Made by a program: the position numbers and the translations under genes. Below, in pieces: positions 8,028-17,403 of a DNA stretch of 64,000 nt. Source of the DNA: Streptomyces sp. WMMC500 (GTDB lineage Bacteria; Actinomycetota; Actinomycetes; Streptomycetales; Streptomycetaceae); assembly GCF_027497195.1 (NCBI RefSeq), contig NZ_CP114905.1, positions 6,149,001-6,213,000 on the forward strand, given 5' to 3'. The stretch's first letter is position 1. The number at the start of each line of letters is the position of its first letter. Below the pieces are notes generated by a model. The model had not been told where the DNA came from, ran no database searches, and saw only the letters and a list, made by a program, of their open reading frames with translations.

Positions 8028-8190
8028 GCCCGCGACGCTGCCACGGCCCCCGTACCGGCGATCGGCGAGGCGGCTCCGAACGGCGCAACGCGCACCCGCG
8101 GGACGCCCGTCCGGCGCAACCCGGTCCGTACGGACGCCGCGCACCACCTGCCCCCGCCCGCCCCCGGCCCGCCGTGGGCGGTGTGGTTGA

Positions 8191-9309
8191 GTGACGACCA
8201 TGGATGGCATCCCTGGCACCCCCCTGCGCGTCGGTCTCCTCGGTTACGGACTCGCCGGGTCCGTCTTCCACGCCCCGCTCGTCGCCGCCACGGACGGGCT
8301 CGTCCTCGACACCGTCGTCACCGGCGACCCCGGGCGGCAGGAGCAGGTGCGCGCCGCGTACCCGGACGCCACCACCGTCGCCACCGCCGACGACCTCCTC
8401 GCCCGCGCCGACCGCCTCGATCTGGTCGTCGTCGCCTCCCCCAACCGCACCCACGTGCCGCTGGCCGCCGCCGCGCTGGGGGCCGGGCTGCCCGTCGTCG
8501 TGGACAAGCCGCTGGCCGCCACCGCCGCCGAGGCCGAAGAACTGGCGGCCCTCGCCGAGTCCCGCGGGCTGCTTCTCTCCGCCTTCCACAACCGCCGCTG
8601 GGACAGCGACTTCCGTACGCTCGCCGCCCTGCTCGCCGACGGCGCACTCGGCGACGTCCACCGCTTCGAGTCCCGCTTCGAGCGCTGGCGCCCCGCGCTG
8701 CGCGGCGGCTGGCGCGACTCGGCCGACCCGGCGGACGTCGGCGGGCTGCTGTACGACCTGGGCAGCCACCTCGTCGACCAGGCGCTGACCCTCTTCGGCC
8801 CGGTGACCTCCGTCTACGCCGAGTCCGAGGCGCGGCGGGCGGGCTCGGTGGTGGACGACGACAACTTCGTCGCGCTGGTGCACGCCCGGGGTGTCCGCAC
8901 GCACCTGTGGATGACCGCGATGGCCCCGCAGCTCGGGCCGCGCTTCCGGGTGCTGGGCAACCGCGCCGGGTACGTGAAGTACGGGCTCGACCCGCAGGAG
9001 GCGGCGCTGCGCGAAGGACGCCGCCCGGGGGACGGGACGGAAGGGGCCGACGGGACCTGGGGCGCGGAGCCGGAGTCCGCCTGGGGCCGGCTCGGCGCCG
9101 GGGAGTCCCCGCTCACCGGCGGCGGCGAACCGGTCCCCACGCTCCCCGGCGACTACCCCGCGTACTACGCCGGCATCGCCGAGGCCCTGCGCACCGGCGC
9201 GCCCCCGCCGGTCACCGCCGCCGAGGCCGCGGCGACGCTGCGGGTGCTGGAGGCGGCCCGCAGGTCGGCGGCGGAGGGCCGGGTCGTACGGCTCGCGGAG
9301 GGTGGCTGA
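8191..9309 (+). CDS. Gfo/Idh/MocA-family NAD(P)-dependent oxidoreductase
   Basis: Cytoplasmic dehydrogenase of 372 residues. The N-terminal Rossmann fold has RVGLLGYGLAGSVFHAP, the family's GxGxxG variant, and the sugar-dehydrogenase signature VVDKPLA with the catalytic Lys. The C-terminal alpha/beta domain includes GGLLYDLGSHLVDQAL, where the His belongs to the usual active-site motif. Members oxidise or reduce sugars, inositols or related alcohols; the substrate is not identifiable. Translation begins at a GTG, with an in-frame ATG three codons later (8200) as the alternative. It stands alone, divergent from the surface-protein gene and 48 bases before tRNA-Lys. Confidence 0.9.
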   Translation: MTTMDGIPGTPLRVGLLGYGLAGSVFHAPLVAATDGLVLDTVVTGDPGRQEQVRAAYPDATTVATADDLLARADRLDLVVVASPNRTHVPLAAAALGAGLPVVVDKPLAATAAEAEELAALAESRGLLLSAFHNRRWDSDFRTLAALLADGALGDVHRFESRFERWRPALRGGWRDSADPADVGGLLYDLGSHLVDQALTLFGPVTSVYAESEARRAGSVVDDDNFVALVHARGVRTHLWMTAMAPQLGPRFRVLGNRAGYVKYGLDPQEAALREGRRPGDGTEGADGTWGAEPESAWGRLGAGESPLTGGGEPVPTLPGDYPAYYAGIAEALRTGAPPPVTAAEAAATLRVLEAARRSAAEGRVVRLAEGG

Positions 9310-9357
9310 GCACCTCGGGGGAGCCGGTATGCTTGACAGCGTCGTCGAAGACGACCT

Positions 9358-9431
9358 GCGCCGCTAGCTCAGTTGGTTAGAGCAGCTGACTCTTAATCAG
9401 CGGGTCCGGGGTTCGAGTCCCTGGCGGCGCA
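9358..9431 (+). tRNA. tRNA-Lys (anticodon CTT)
   Basis: A 74-base cloverleaf. The acceptor arm GCGCCGC pairs with GCGGCGC, the D-arm contains AGCTCAGTTGGTTAGAGC, the anticodon loop CTCTTAA carries CTT, and the T-arm holds GGTTCGAGTCC. The discriminator is A and CCA is not encoded. A nearly identical second copy lies at 23191-23264 on the other strand. Confidence 0.97.
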
Positions 9432-9438
9432 CGCACCC

Positions 9439-9472
9439 CGAAGAGCCCGGTCCTGGCGGCCCGGGCTCTTCG
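9439..9472. terminator. Bidirectional terminator after tRNA-Lys
   Basis: CGAAGAGCCCGG (9439-9450) and CCGGGCTCTTCG (9461-9472) form a perfect 12-bp stem with a 10-base loop. It separates tRNA-Lys from the convergent kinase gene ending at 9483. Confidence 0.8.
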
Positions 9473-9482
9473 CGTGTCCGCG

Positions 9483-10700
9483 CTAGCCGAGCCGGTACGC
9501 CCCGGCCGCGACGGCGTCGCGCACGGCCGCGGCGGTCGCCTCGGGCGGCTGGCCCCCGGTGTCCAGCGCGTGCCTCTCGTACGGGCCGAGGTCGGCGAAC
9601 TCCCGGTGCATCGCCCGCACCGGCTCCGGGTCGGTCAGCGCGCCGGGGCCGGTGCGGGCGGTGGCGCGGGCCAGGGTCGTCCGCTCGTCGGGGCGGAGGA
9701 CGACGTAGTGCAGGGGGACGCCGGCGGCGCGGGCGGCGGCGCGGTAGGCGTCGAGGAACCAGGGTCCGACGACGCCGTCGAGCACGACGCGGTAGCCGCC
9801 GGCGGCGTAGCGGGCGGCGGCACCGGCGGCGACGGCGACGACGGTCTCGTTCTGGCGCCGCGCGGCGGGCAGGTAGGGGGCGATGACGCCGCGGGTGATG
9901 AAGCCCCAGAAGTCGTCGGTGTGGAGGTGCACGCCGAGGTCGGAGTCCTGGGCGAGCAGGCGGGCGACGGTGGTCTTGCCGGCCCCGGGCGGGCCGCTGA
10001 CGACGACGACGTCCGCGGGCCCGCCGGCGGCCGGAGCCTCCGGCCGCCGGGCGGCAGCCGCCGCCCCGGGGTCCGCGCCCGCCACCACGCGGTCGCACCG
10101 CCCCCGGGACGCCTTCACCAGCTCCGCGTTGGGTGCGTCGTTCGCGTCTATCCAGGCGCGTGAGGCGGCCGCCGTACGGCCGAAGCCCACGTGCCGCTCC
10201 ATCAGCCGCGCGTCGCGCACCGCGTCGGGGGCGTCGACGTACCAGACCTCGGCCATCAGCTCCCGCGCCGTGCGCCAGCCCGGCAGGTCGCAGGCGAGGT
10301 AGTTGCCCTCGGTGACGATCAGCCGGGTGCCGGGCGCGACGCGGTGCCGGGCGGCGACGGGCTCGTCCAGCGCGCGGTCGAAGTCCGGTACGTACACCTC
10401 CGCGTCGGGCTCCTCCGTCAGCCGGCGCAGGAGTGCCGCGTAGCCGGCGGCGTCGAAGCTCGGCTCGGAGCCCTTGCGATCGCGCAGGCCGAGGCGGTCG
10501 AGCTGGGCGTTGGCGAGGTGGAAGCCGTCGAGGGGCACGTAGGCGGCGGCGCCGTCCCCGTGCCGCGCGCGCAGCGCGGCGACGAGCGCGCGGGCCAGCG
10601 TCGACTTCCCGGCCCCCGGCGCCCCCGCGAGCCCCAGCACGGCCCGGGGCCGTCCGCGGAGGAGCGCCCAGGCGTCGTCGGCCGGCAGTTCGGTACGCAT
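9483..10700 (-). CDS. Fusion of two P-loop kinases (nucleoside-kinase-like plus AAA/zeta-like)
   Basis: A 405-residue protein with two complete P-loop NTPase domains. The N-terminal half (1-210) has Walker A GAPGAGKS at 26-33 and motifs of the phosphoribulokinase/uridine-kinase family (PLDGFHLAN, DFDRALDEP, VTEGNYLA), the actinobacterial nucleoside/nucleotide kinase type. After a Pro/Ala linker the second half (about 230-405) has Walker A GPPGAGKT at 236-243, LHTDDFWGFI with a probable catalytic Asp pair, and VLRPDERTTLARATAR with a lid-like Arg cluster, as in small kinases and zeta-like AAA proteins. The substrate of either half is unknown. The two halves are familiar as separate proteins; the single reading frame has no sign of a frameshift. 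It converges on tRNA-Lys and is divergent from tRNA-Leu. Confidence 0.8.
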   Translation of the reverse strand: MRTELPADDAWALLRGRPRAVLGLAGAPGAGKSTLARALVAALRARHGDGAAAYVPLDGFHLANAQLDRLGLRDRKGSEPSFDAAGYAALLRRLTEEPDAEVYVPDFDRALDEPVAARHRVAPGTRLIVTEGNYLACDLPGWRTARELMAEVWYVDAPDAVRDARLMERHVGFGRTAAASRAWIDANDAPNAELVKASRGRCDRVVAGADPGAAAAARRPEAPAAGGPADVVVVSGPPGAGKTTVARLLAQDSDLGVHLHTDDFWGFITRGVIAPYLPAARRQNETVVAVAAGAAARYAAGGYRVVLDGVVGPWFLDAYRAAARAAGVPLHYVVLRPDERTTLARATARTGPGALTDPEPVRAMHREFADLGPYERHALDTGGQPPEATAAAVRDAVAAGAYRLG

Positions 10701-10795
10701 GGCCGCACCCTACGACGCGGCGCTCCCGCACCGGTCCGCCGGGCCCAACCGCCGTATCGGGGCCGCGATCCGGGGGCTAGTAACATGCCGGGCGA

Positions 10796-10880
10796 GCGGC
10801 GGTGGCGCAATGGCTGACGCAGCAGACTTAGGATCTGTGGCCCCTGACAGGGCTTGAGGGTTCGAATCCCTCCCGCCGCA
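10796..10880 (+). tRNA. tRNA-Leu (anticodon TAG)
   Basis: An 85-base tRNA with the long class II variable arm. The acceptor GCGGCGG pairs with CCGCCGC, the anticodon loop region ACTTAGGAT carries TAG, and the T-arm has GGTTCGAATCC. The discriminator is A and no CCA is encoded. Confidence 0.95.
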
Positions 10881-11132
10881 CGCGACCCCGCCGCACGCGA
10901 CCCCGCTGCGCGCGACCCGCTGCGCGGGGCGCGGCGGAACCGGCGGCGCGGCCCGCGCTTGGCCGCGCCTGCGGCGCGTAGCCGGGGTGCGGGCACGGGC
11001 AGTCGCCGCCCGGCGGGGCTCCCCGGCGGGACCGGCGGCGCCTGCCGGTGACCTCGGGTCCCCGGTTCGCCGCACGGGTGCGCGGCTCCGCGCCGGTCCG
11101 CGCTCCCGGCCGCTGCCCGCGGCTCGCTTGCC
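10881..11132. other. Intergenic stretch with short CGCGACCCCGC repeats
   Basis: Just after tRNA-Leu the run GCACGCGACCCCGC and close variants recur three to four times (10878-10925). The rest is very GC-rich sequence without a convincing gene. It separates tRNA-Leu from the terminator of the transporter operon. Confidence 0.5.
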
Positions 11133-11166
11133 GGCGGGCGTCCTCCGGCACCGGAGGACGCCCGCC
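11133..11166. terminator. Strong hairpin terminator after the ABC transporter operon
   Basis: GGCGGGCGTCCTCCGG (11133-11148) and CCGGAGGACGCCCGCC (11151-11166) are perfect 16-base inverted repeats separated by two bases. The hairpin lies 21 bases past the stop of the ATPase gene and could also stop transcription coming from tRNA-Leu. Confidence 0.85.
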
Positions 11167-11187
11167 CGATGGCGCGTTCGCCGCGCC

Positions 11188-11980
<793 letters not shown>

Positions 11981-11994
<14 letters not shown>

Positions 11995-12631
11995 GGCGAC
12001 GCTCCAGGAATCGGATAAGCAGGGATGCGGGGTACGCGATCACGATGAACGCCACGCCCACGACGGTGATGGCCTCGGTGGTGAAGGTCTCGTTGCTGAA
12101 CTGCCGGGCCTCGCCGAGCATGTCCAGCGCGCCGATGACGGCGATCATCGGCGAGTCCTTGAGCATCGCGACCACGTAGTTGCCCAGCGCGGGCACCACC
12201 CGGCGGATGGCCTGCGGCAGGATCACGGACGACCACGTCCGCCCGCGCGACAGGCTGAGCGCCTTCGACGCCTCCCACTGGCCGACCGGCACGCCGTCGA
12301 TGCCCGCGCGGTACACCTCGGCGGTGTACGTCGAGTAGTGCAGGCCCAGGCCGACGATGCCGGTGGTGAGCGGGGACATGGACGGACCCCACTGCGGGAC
12401 CACGTAGAACAGGAAGAACAACTGCACCAGCAGCGGCGTGTTCCGGATGAACTCGGTGACCGCGGTCACCGGCCAGCGGACCCACCGCTGCGGCGCGCGC
12501 TGGGCCATGGCCCAGACCAGGCCGAGCGCGAAGGCGATCAGCGTGCCGAGCGCCAGGGCCTGGAGGGTGACGAGCACGCCGTCCCAGAACCGCGGCATGA
12601 ACTCGTCGACGACATCCCAGTCGAACGTCAT
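11981..12631 (-). CDS. ehuD: ABC transporter permease (EhuD-type)
   Basis: Integral membrane permease of 216 residues, of the HisM/GlnP family. It has about five hydrophobic helices, the FIRNTPLLVQLFFLFYVVPQ motif and the EAA coupling loop EASKALSLSRGRTWSSVILPQAIR that contacts the ATPase. Its start overlaps the stop of ehuC by four bases (ATGA), and its end overlaps ehuA, which points to coupled translation of the operon. It should pair with EhuC as a heterodimeric channel. Confidence 0.88.
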
Positions 12632-13383
12632 CCCAGACCTCCCGCGCCTTGAGTGCTCGCCTGCATGGACTCACCGCTGGGGCTGAGCTTGCGCGAGAGG
12701 AGGCCGTTCCTCTTCTCCGGAGCCCGGCCCACCCCCGCTTTGGCCCGGCGCTCCAGCATCCGCATGAGGCGGGTGAGGATGAACGCGAGAATGAAGTAGA
12801 GGACCAGCAGCAGCGTGTAGATCGGCGCGCTCTCGTTCTTCGCCAGCCGCAGCAGGTTCCCGGCGAACGTCATGTCGGCGACGGCGATGACCGACACCAG
12901 CGACGTGCCCTTCAGCAGTTCGATCAGCAGGTTGTTGAACGGCGGGATCATCTCGGGCCACGCCTGCGGAAGCTCTATCCGGCGCAGCCGCTGCCACCGG
13001 GTGAAGCTCAGCGCGATGCCCGCCTCCCGCTGCGCCGGAGGCACCGCCGCCAGCGCGCCGCGGACGATCTCGGAGCCGTACGCGCCGTAGGTCAGGCCGA
13101 GCGCCAGGGTGCCGGACCACAGCGGCACGAACTGCCAGCCGAGCATCAGCGGCACCGCGAAGGCCATCCAGAACATGAAGATCAGCGCGGACATGCCGCG
13201 GAAGATCTCGAAGTACGTCCCGGCCAGGAACCGTACGATCCAGAACCGCGAGGTCCGCAGCGTGCCGATGACGAAGGCGACGACGGCGGACAGCACGGCG
13301 CTGTAGACGAGCACCTGGATCGTGATCCAGATGCCCGGGAGGAACCACTCCCGGAAGAACTCCCAGCTCATCATCAGGGACAC
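12628..13383 (-). CDS. ehuC: ABC transporter permease (EhuC-type)
   Basis: Second permease of the importer, 251 residues. The motif EIFRGMSALIFMFWMAFAVP and the EAA loop QREAGIALSFTRWQRLRRIELPQAW mark it as a polar amino acid permease of the HisQM class. The C-terminal 40 residues are a polar extension not needed for the fold. A GTG start at 13383 overlaps the binding-protein gene by 10 bases; an ATG three codons later would overlap its stop by a single base (TGATG). Confidence 0.88.
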   Translation of the reverse strand: MSLMMSWEFFREWFLPGIWITIQVLVYSAVLSAVVAFVIGTLRTSRFWIVRFLAGTYFEIFRGMSALIFMFWMAFAVPLMLGWQFVPLWSGTLALGLTYGAYGSEIVRGALAAVPPAQREAGIALSFTRWQRLRRIELPQAWPEMIPPFNNLLIELLKGTSLVSVIAVADMTFAGNLLRLAKNESAPIYTLLLVLYFILAFILTRLMRMLERRAKAGVGRAPEKRNGLLSRKLSPSGESMQASTQGAGGLG

Positions 13384-14291
13384 AGCTCCTTCACCGTCTT
13401 GTTCGTCATCTCCCGTTCGGTGAAGCCGAAGGGCTTGACGATGCGGAGCAGTTCGCCGCTCTCCTTGAGCTTGTGCAGCTCCACGTTGAAGGCGTCGCGC
13501 AGGTTCTTCTCCGAGAGCCGGAAGGCGAAGCCGCCGGCGCCGAAGGCGGGCTCGCCGTCGACCATCGGCTGGAACGGCTTGGTCGCCTCGGCCCGCCTGG
13601 AGCCCTTGACCGCGTTGCCTACGGTGACGTTGGTGCCGGCGAAGGCGTCCACGCGGCCCTGCTCGACCGCCTCAAGGCCGGCCACCTGGTCCGGCAGGAC
13701 CAGGACCTCCTTGACTCCGTTGGCCTTGGCGTAGTCGATCTCGGCGTACGCCGTGCCGCTGGCCAGCTTGAGGCCCTTGTCGGCGATGTCCTTGTAATCC
13801 CGGATTCCGTGCGGATTGCCCTTCTTGACGATGAAGGCGTCCAGCATCAGATAGTCGGGGTCGGCAAAGAGTACCTGGGCACATCTGTCCGGGTTGATGT
13901 ACATTCCCGCGGACACCACGTCGAACAGCGCCACCTTGAGCCCCGGGATCAGCGCCCCGAACTCCACCGGCACCGGTTCGATCTTCGGGATCCCCAGCCG
14001 CTTGAACACCACCTCGGCGATGGCCGGTGCCTCGCCGACGGCGTCACCGTCCTCGTTGATATAGCCGAAGGGCACCTCGCCGGCGATGCCGACCTTGACG
14101 ACGCCGCGGTCTCGCATCTGTTCGAGCAGGTCACCCCCTTCGACGGTGCCGTCCGCCTCGGCCGTCCGGCTGCAACCGGCGGCGCCGCCGATCGCGCCGG
14201 CCGCGCCGACGGCGGCGGCTGATGCGAGCAGCGTGCGGCGCCTGAGCCCGCCCGGCCCGCTTCTCGTCTCGTTCTCACCACGTAGAACCAT
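13374..14291 (-). CDS. ehuB: Extracellular substrate-binding lipoprotein (EhuB-type)
   Basis: Solute-binding protein of 305 residues for the four-gene importer. From the ATG at 14289-14291 the N-terminus reads GLRRRTLLASAAAVGAAGAI before a lipobox ending GGAAGC, so it is exported, probably by the Tat route given the twin arginines, and lipid-anchored at Cys40. The mature part has the SBP_bac_3 pattern: VVKVGIAGEVPFGYINEDGD, GLKVALFDVVSAGMYINPDRC and LASGTAYAEIDYAKANG. EhuB proteins bind ectoine and hydroxyectoine, but the catabolic genes next door do not match known ectoine breakdown, so another small amino-acid-like ligand is possible. A GTG seven codons upstream is an alternative start. Confidence 0.88.
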   Translation of the reverse strand: MVLRGENETRSGPGGLRRRTLLASAAAVGAAGAIGGAAGCSRTAEADGTVEGGDLLEQMRDRGVVKVGIAGEVPFGYINEDGDAVGEAPAIAEVVFKRLGIPKIEPVPVEFGALIPGLKVALFDVVSAGMYINPDRCAQVLFADPDYLMLDAFIVKKGNPHGIRDYKDIADKGLKLASGTAYAEIDYAKANGVKEVLVLPDQVAGLEAVEQGRVDAFAGTNVTVGNAVKGSRRAEATKPFQPMVDGEPAFGAGGFAFRLSEKNLRDAFNVELHKLKESGELLRIVKPFGFTEREMTNKTVKELCP

Positions 14292-14388
14292 GGGCGCGCG
14301 GCTACCCGCCACCGCCGAAGTTATGCGGGTCGGTTCCGGCCGGTGATCCTCCCGTTATCGTGGGATACACCGAACGAGGGAGTGGTGC
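14292..14388. promoter_or_regulatory. Divergent promoter region ehuB / DUF3830
   Basis: A 97-base gap between two divergent start codons that must hold both promoters. A GAGGGAG ribosome site directly precedes the DUF3830 ATG. No clear operator palindrome was seen. Confidence 0.5.
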
Positions 14389-14889
14389 ATGTCTGCACGA
14401 TTTGTCGAGGTCTCTCTGGCCAAGCGCGGCGTCCGCTGCACGGCGAAGCTGCTCGACGACAGAGCGCCCGTGACCTGTGCCGCGGTGTGGGACGCGCTCC
14501 CGCTCGGCGGCGACGTCTACCACGCGAAATACGCCCGGAACGAGATCTACGCCCTGCTCCCCGCGTTCGCGCCGGCCGAGCCGCCGCTGGAGAACCCTAC
14601 GGTCACCCCCATCCCCGGGGACCTGTGCTACTTCAGCTTCACCGACACCGTGCTCGGCACCGCCAGCTACGGCTACGAGGCGGAGGCCAAGCACCAGGGC
14701 CGGACGAGCGTCGTCGACCTCGCGCTGTTCTACGAGCGGAACAACCTGCTCATCAACGGCGACAGCGGCTGGGTCCCCGGCATCGTGTGGGGCTCGGTCG
14801 TCGAAGGGCTCGACGAGATGGCCGCCGCCTGCCAGGACCTGTGGCGCGGCGGCGCGCTCGGCGAGACCCTGAACTTCCGCCGGCTCTGA
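14389..14889 (+). CDS. DUF3830 (cyclophilin-like fold) protein
   Basis: A 166-residue protein. The sequence RFVEVSLAKRGVRCTAKLLD, CAAVWDALPLGGDVYHAKYARNEIY and PGDLCYFSFTDT agrees with the DUF3830 family, small beta-barrel proteins related in fold to cyclophilin-like DUF domains and found next to amide-hydrolase and transporter genes. The biochemical role is unknown. It is divergent from the ehu-type importer and converges on the amidase, so it most likely belongs to the same catabolic unit. A strong RBS (GAGGGAG) supports this ATG. Confidence 0.8.
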   Translation: MSARFVEVSLAKRGVRCTAKLLDDRAPVTCAAVWDALPLGGDVYHAKYARNEIYALLPAFAPAEPPLENPTVTPIPGDLCYFSFTDTVLGTASYGYEAEAKHQGRTSVVDLALFYERNNLLINGDSGWVPGIVWGSVVEGLDEMAAACQDLWRGGALGETLNFRRL

Positions 14890-14906
14890 GCGCCGCCGGC
14901 GCCGGT

Positions 14907-14944
14907 CGCGCCCCCGGGCCGCGGGTCCGCGGCCCGGGGGCGCG
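14907..14944. terminator. Bidirectional terminator between DUF3830 and amidase
   Basis: A perfect 18-bp inverted repeat (14907-14924 with 14927-14944) around two bases. It lies 18 bases after one stop codon and six before the other of two convergent genes. Confidence 0.85.
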
Positions 14945-14949
14945 CGGGC

Positions 14950-16395
14950 TCAGCCGAGCGCCGGCGGCCTGATGCCGTCCGCGATCCCCGACTCGTACAG
15001 CGCCTGCGCGGCGCGCAGCACCAGCGCGTCCCGGTGCCGCGCCGCGACGAGCTGCAGCCCCACCGGCAGCCCCGCGCCGTCCACCCCGCAGGGCAGGCTG
15101 AGGGCCGGCTGCTGGGTGAGGTTGAAGGGGTACGTGAACGGGGTCCATCCGGTCCAGCGGGCGTGGCCGGAATCCTTCGGCACCTCCGGTCCCGCCTCGA
15201 ACGCGGTGATCGGCACCGTCGGGGTGACCAGCACGTCGTACGTCTGGTGGAAGCGCCCCATCGACTGCCCGAGCGCCATCCGTACGTCGACCGCGGCAAG
15301 GTAGTCGAGCGCGCTGTACCGCTCGCCCCGGGCCACGATCTCCTTGAGCCCCGGGTCCATCAGCTCGCGCGCCTCGGAACTGTACGGCTGCACCACCCGC
15401 GCGGCGCCGCTGAACCACAGGGTGTGGAACGCCTCCTGGCACGCCGCGAGCCCCTCGCACAGCCGCGGGTCGGCCTCCTCGACGTACGCGCCCAGGTCGG
15501 ACAGCCGCTCCACCGCGCCCCGTACCACCGCGGCCACCTGCCGCTCGACGGGCACCTGCCCGCCGAACGACGCGCTGTACGCCACCCGCAGCCCCCGCAC
15601 GCCGTCGGCCGCCCCGTCCAGGGCGTCGACGAAGCCGCCCGGCGGCGGGCCGAGCTGCGACCAGTCCCGCGGGTCCGCGCCGCTGACCACGTCCATCAGC
15701 AGCGCCGTGTCCCGGACGTCCCGCGCCATCGGCCCGACGTGCGCCAGCGTGCCGAACGGGCTCGCGGGATACAGCGGCACCCGCCCGTACGTGGCCTTCA
15801 GCGCGACGATCCCGCAGAAGGACGCCGGGATCCGCACCGAACCGCCGCCGTCCGTGCCCAGGCTCAGCGGCCCCGCGCCCAGCGCCACCGCCGCGGCGCT
15901 GCCGCCGCTGGAGCCGCCGGCGGTGCGCCCCGCGTCGTACGGGTTGACGGTGACCCCGTTCAGCGGGCTGTCGGTCGTGCCCTTCCAGCCGAACTCCGGC
16001 GTCGTGGTCTTGCCGAGGAACACCGCCCCGTGCTCCCGCAGCCGCGCCACCGACGGGCCGTCCTCGTTCCACTCGCGGTCCGGGCTGACGAGCCTGGAGC
16101 CGCGCAGCGTGGGCGCGCCGCGCTGCAGGATCATGTCCTTGACGGTCACCGGCACGCCGTCGAGCAGCCCGGCGGGCTCCCCGCGCTGCCAGCGGCGCGC
16201 GGACGCCTCCGCGCGGGCGAGCGCCTCGTCCCGTACGGCGTCGTCGAGGGTGACGAAGGCGTTGGTCAGCTCCTGCGCCCGGGCCGCGCGCGCGAGTGCC
16301 GCGCGGGTGGCCTCGACGGGCGACAGGTCGCCGGAGCGGTAGCCGCGCAGCAGCTCCACCGCCGTGAGATCCGCCGGATCCGTACTCCCCGTCAT
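14950..16395 (-). CDS. Amidase-signature family amidohydrolase
   Basis: Cytoplasmic amidase of 481 residues. The Ser-cisSer-Lys triad can be placed at Lys86 (VTVKDMI), Ser162 (AGGSSGGSAA) and Ser186 (GTDGGGSVRIP), all intact, so hydrolysis of a carboxamide to acid and ammonia is expected. The physiological amide is not evident. It lies 43 bases downstream of the D-2-hydroxyacid dehydrogenase gene on the same strand, so the two are probably one operon, and it ends against a strong terminator. Position beside an amino-acid-type importer and two racemase/decarboxylase-like enzymes suggests a shared breakdown pathway. Confidence 0.92.
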   Translation of the reverse strand: MTGSTDPADLTAVELLRGYRSGDLSPVEATRAALARAARAQELTNAFVTLDDAVRDEALARAEASARRWQRGEPAGLLDGVPVTVKDMILQRGAPTLRGSRLVSPDREWNEDGPSVARLREHGAVFLGKTTTPEFGWKGTTDSPLNGVTVNPYDAGRTAGGSSGGSAAAVALGAGPLSLGTDGGGSVRIPASFCGIVALKATYGRVPLYPASPFGTLAHVGPMARDVRDTALLMDVVSGADPRDWSQLGPPPGGFVDALDGAADGVRGLRVAYSASFGGQVPVERQVAAVVRGAVERLSDLGAYVEEADPRLCEGLAACQEAFHTLWFSGAARVVQPYSSEARELMDPGLKEIVARGERYSALDYLAAVDVRMALGQSMGRFHQTYDVLVTPTVPITAFEAGPEVPKDSGHARWTGWTPFTYPFNLTQQPALSLPCGVDGAGLPVGLQLVAARHRDALVLRAAQALYESGIADGIRPPALG

Positions 16396-16438
16396 CCCGC
16401 CGCCTCCTCGCTCGTGGGTCGCTTCTCAGGACTCATTG

Positions 16439-17380
16439 TCACCGTACGTACCCGAGCTGCTTGTCCACGACGTTGAACAGCGGCCGGCCCGCCTCCCACA
16501 GGTCGAACAGCTCCAGGAACTGGTCCGACAGCGCCCCGCGCCAGCCCACCGTGTCGCCGCTCATGTGCGGTGAGACGAACAGCCCCGGCACCTGCCACAG
16601 CGGGTCGTCGGGCGCCAGCGGCTCGTTCTCGAAGACGTCGAGCGCCGCCGCCGCGATCTCCTGCTGCTCCAGCGCCGCGACCAGCGCCGTGGTGTCGACC
16701 AGCGGGCCGCGGCCGACGTTGATGAACCGGGCCCGGTCCGGCATCGCCGCGAAGGCGTCGCTGCCGAACATGCCGCGGGTCTCCGGCGTCAGCGGCGCGG
16801 CGCACACCACCCAGTCGGCCTCCACCAGGAGCGCCGGCAGCTCCGCCTGGCCGCGCACGCCCTCGCGCGCGGTCCGGCCCACCAGCTCCGTACGCACCTC
16901 CAGGCACTCCAGTGTCTCCGCGATGGCCCGGCCGATCGGGCCCGCGCCCACCACCACCGCCCGGGTCCCCGCCAGCCGCAGCGTCTCCCGGTGCTGCCAG
17001 CGGCGCTGCCGCTGCCGCTCCCAGGTGCCGGGCAGGTCCTTGGCCATCGCCAGCACCAGCCCGGCCACGTACTCCGCGATGGGCCGGTCGAAGACCCCGC
17101 GGGCGTTGGTCAGCACCGTGTCCGAGGCGGCGAACTCGGGGGAGAGCACATGGTCGACGCCGGCGCTCGGCGTGTGCACCCACCGCGGCCGCGGGCCGGC
17201 CCCGGGCCAGGCTCTGCGCACCGCGGGCGAGGTGAACTTCCACACCAGCACCACGTCGGCGGACGGCAGCAGCTCGGCGAGCCGGTCCTCGTCCGTGCTG
17301 ATCACTTGGGCCCGCCCGCGGAGTCGATGCAGGTCGGGCGGCGGATCGTCGTCGAGGACGAGCACGCGGATATCGGACAT
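16439..17380 (-). CDS. D-2-hydroxyacid dehydrogenase (NAD-dependent)
   Basis: A 313-residue oxidoreductase starting at the ATG whose complement is 17378-17380; a longer upstream reading frame lacks conserved sequence. The nucleotide-binding motif is VVGAGPIGRAIAETL. The catalytic triad fits Arg in INVGRGPLVDT, Glu in LDVFENEPL and His in VSPHMSGDT. Enzymes of this family interconvert 2-keto acids and D-2-hydroxyacids in the cytoplasm. It leads the amidase gene and is divergent from the racemase/decarboxylase-like genes, with a 236-base control region between them that contains two inverted repeats. Confidence 0.9.
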   Translation of the reverse strand: MSDIRVLVLDDDPPPDLHRLRGRAQVISTDEDRLAELLPSADVVLVWKFTSPAVRRAWPGAGPRPRWVHTPSAGVDHVLSPEFAASDTVLTNARGVFDRPIAEYVAGLVLAMAKDLPGTWERQRQRRWQHRETLRLAGTRAVVVGAGPIGRAIAETLECLEVRTELVGRTAREGVRGQAELPALLVEADWVVCAAPLTPETRGMFGSDAFAAMPDRARFINVGRGPLVDTTALVAALEQQEIAAAALDVFENEPLAPDDPLWQVPGLFVSPHMSGDTVGWRGALSDQFLELFDLWEAGRPLFNVVDKQLGYVR

Positions 17381-17403
17381 AGGAAGGAAACCGTCCCGCA
17401 ATG

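Noticed and set aside
6388..8904. Very long minus-strand frame across the repeat array, surface-protein gene and oxidoreductase
   Set aside because: It crosses the 131-bp repeats and the antisense of two real genes; there is no recognisable domain or ribosome site.
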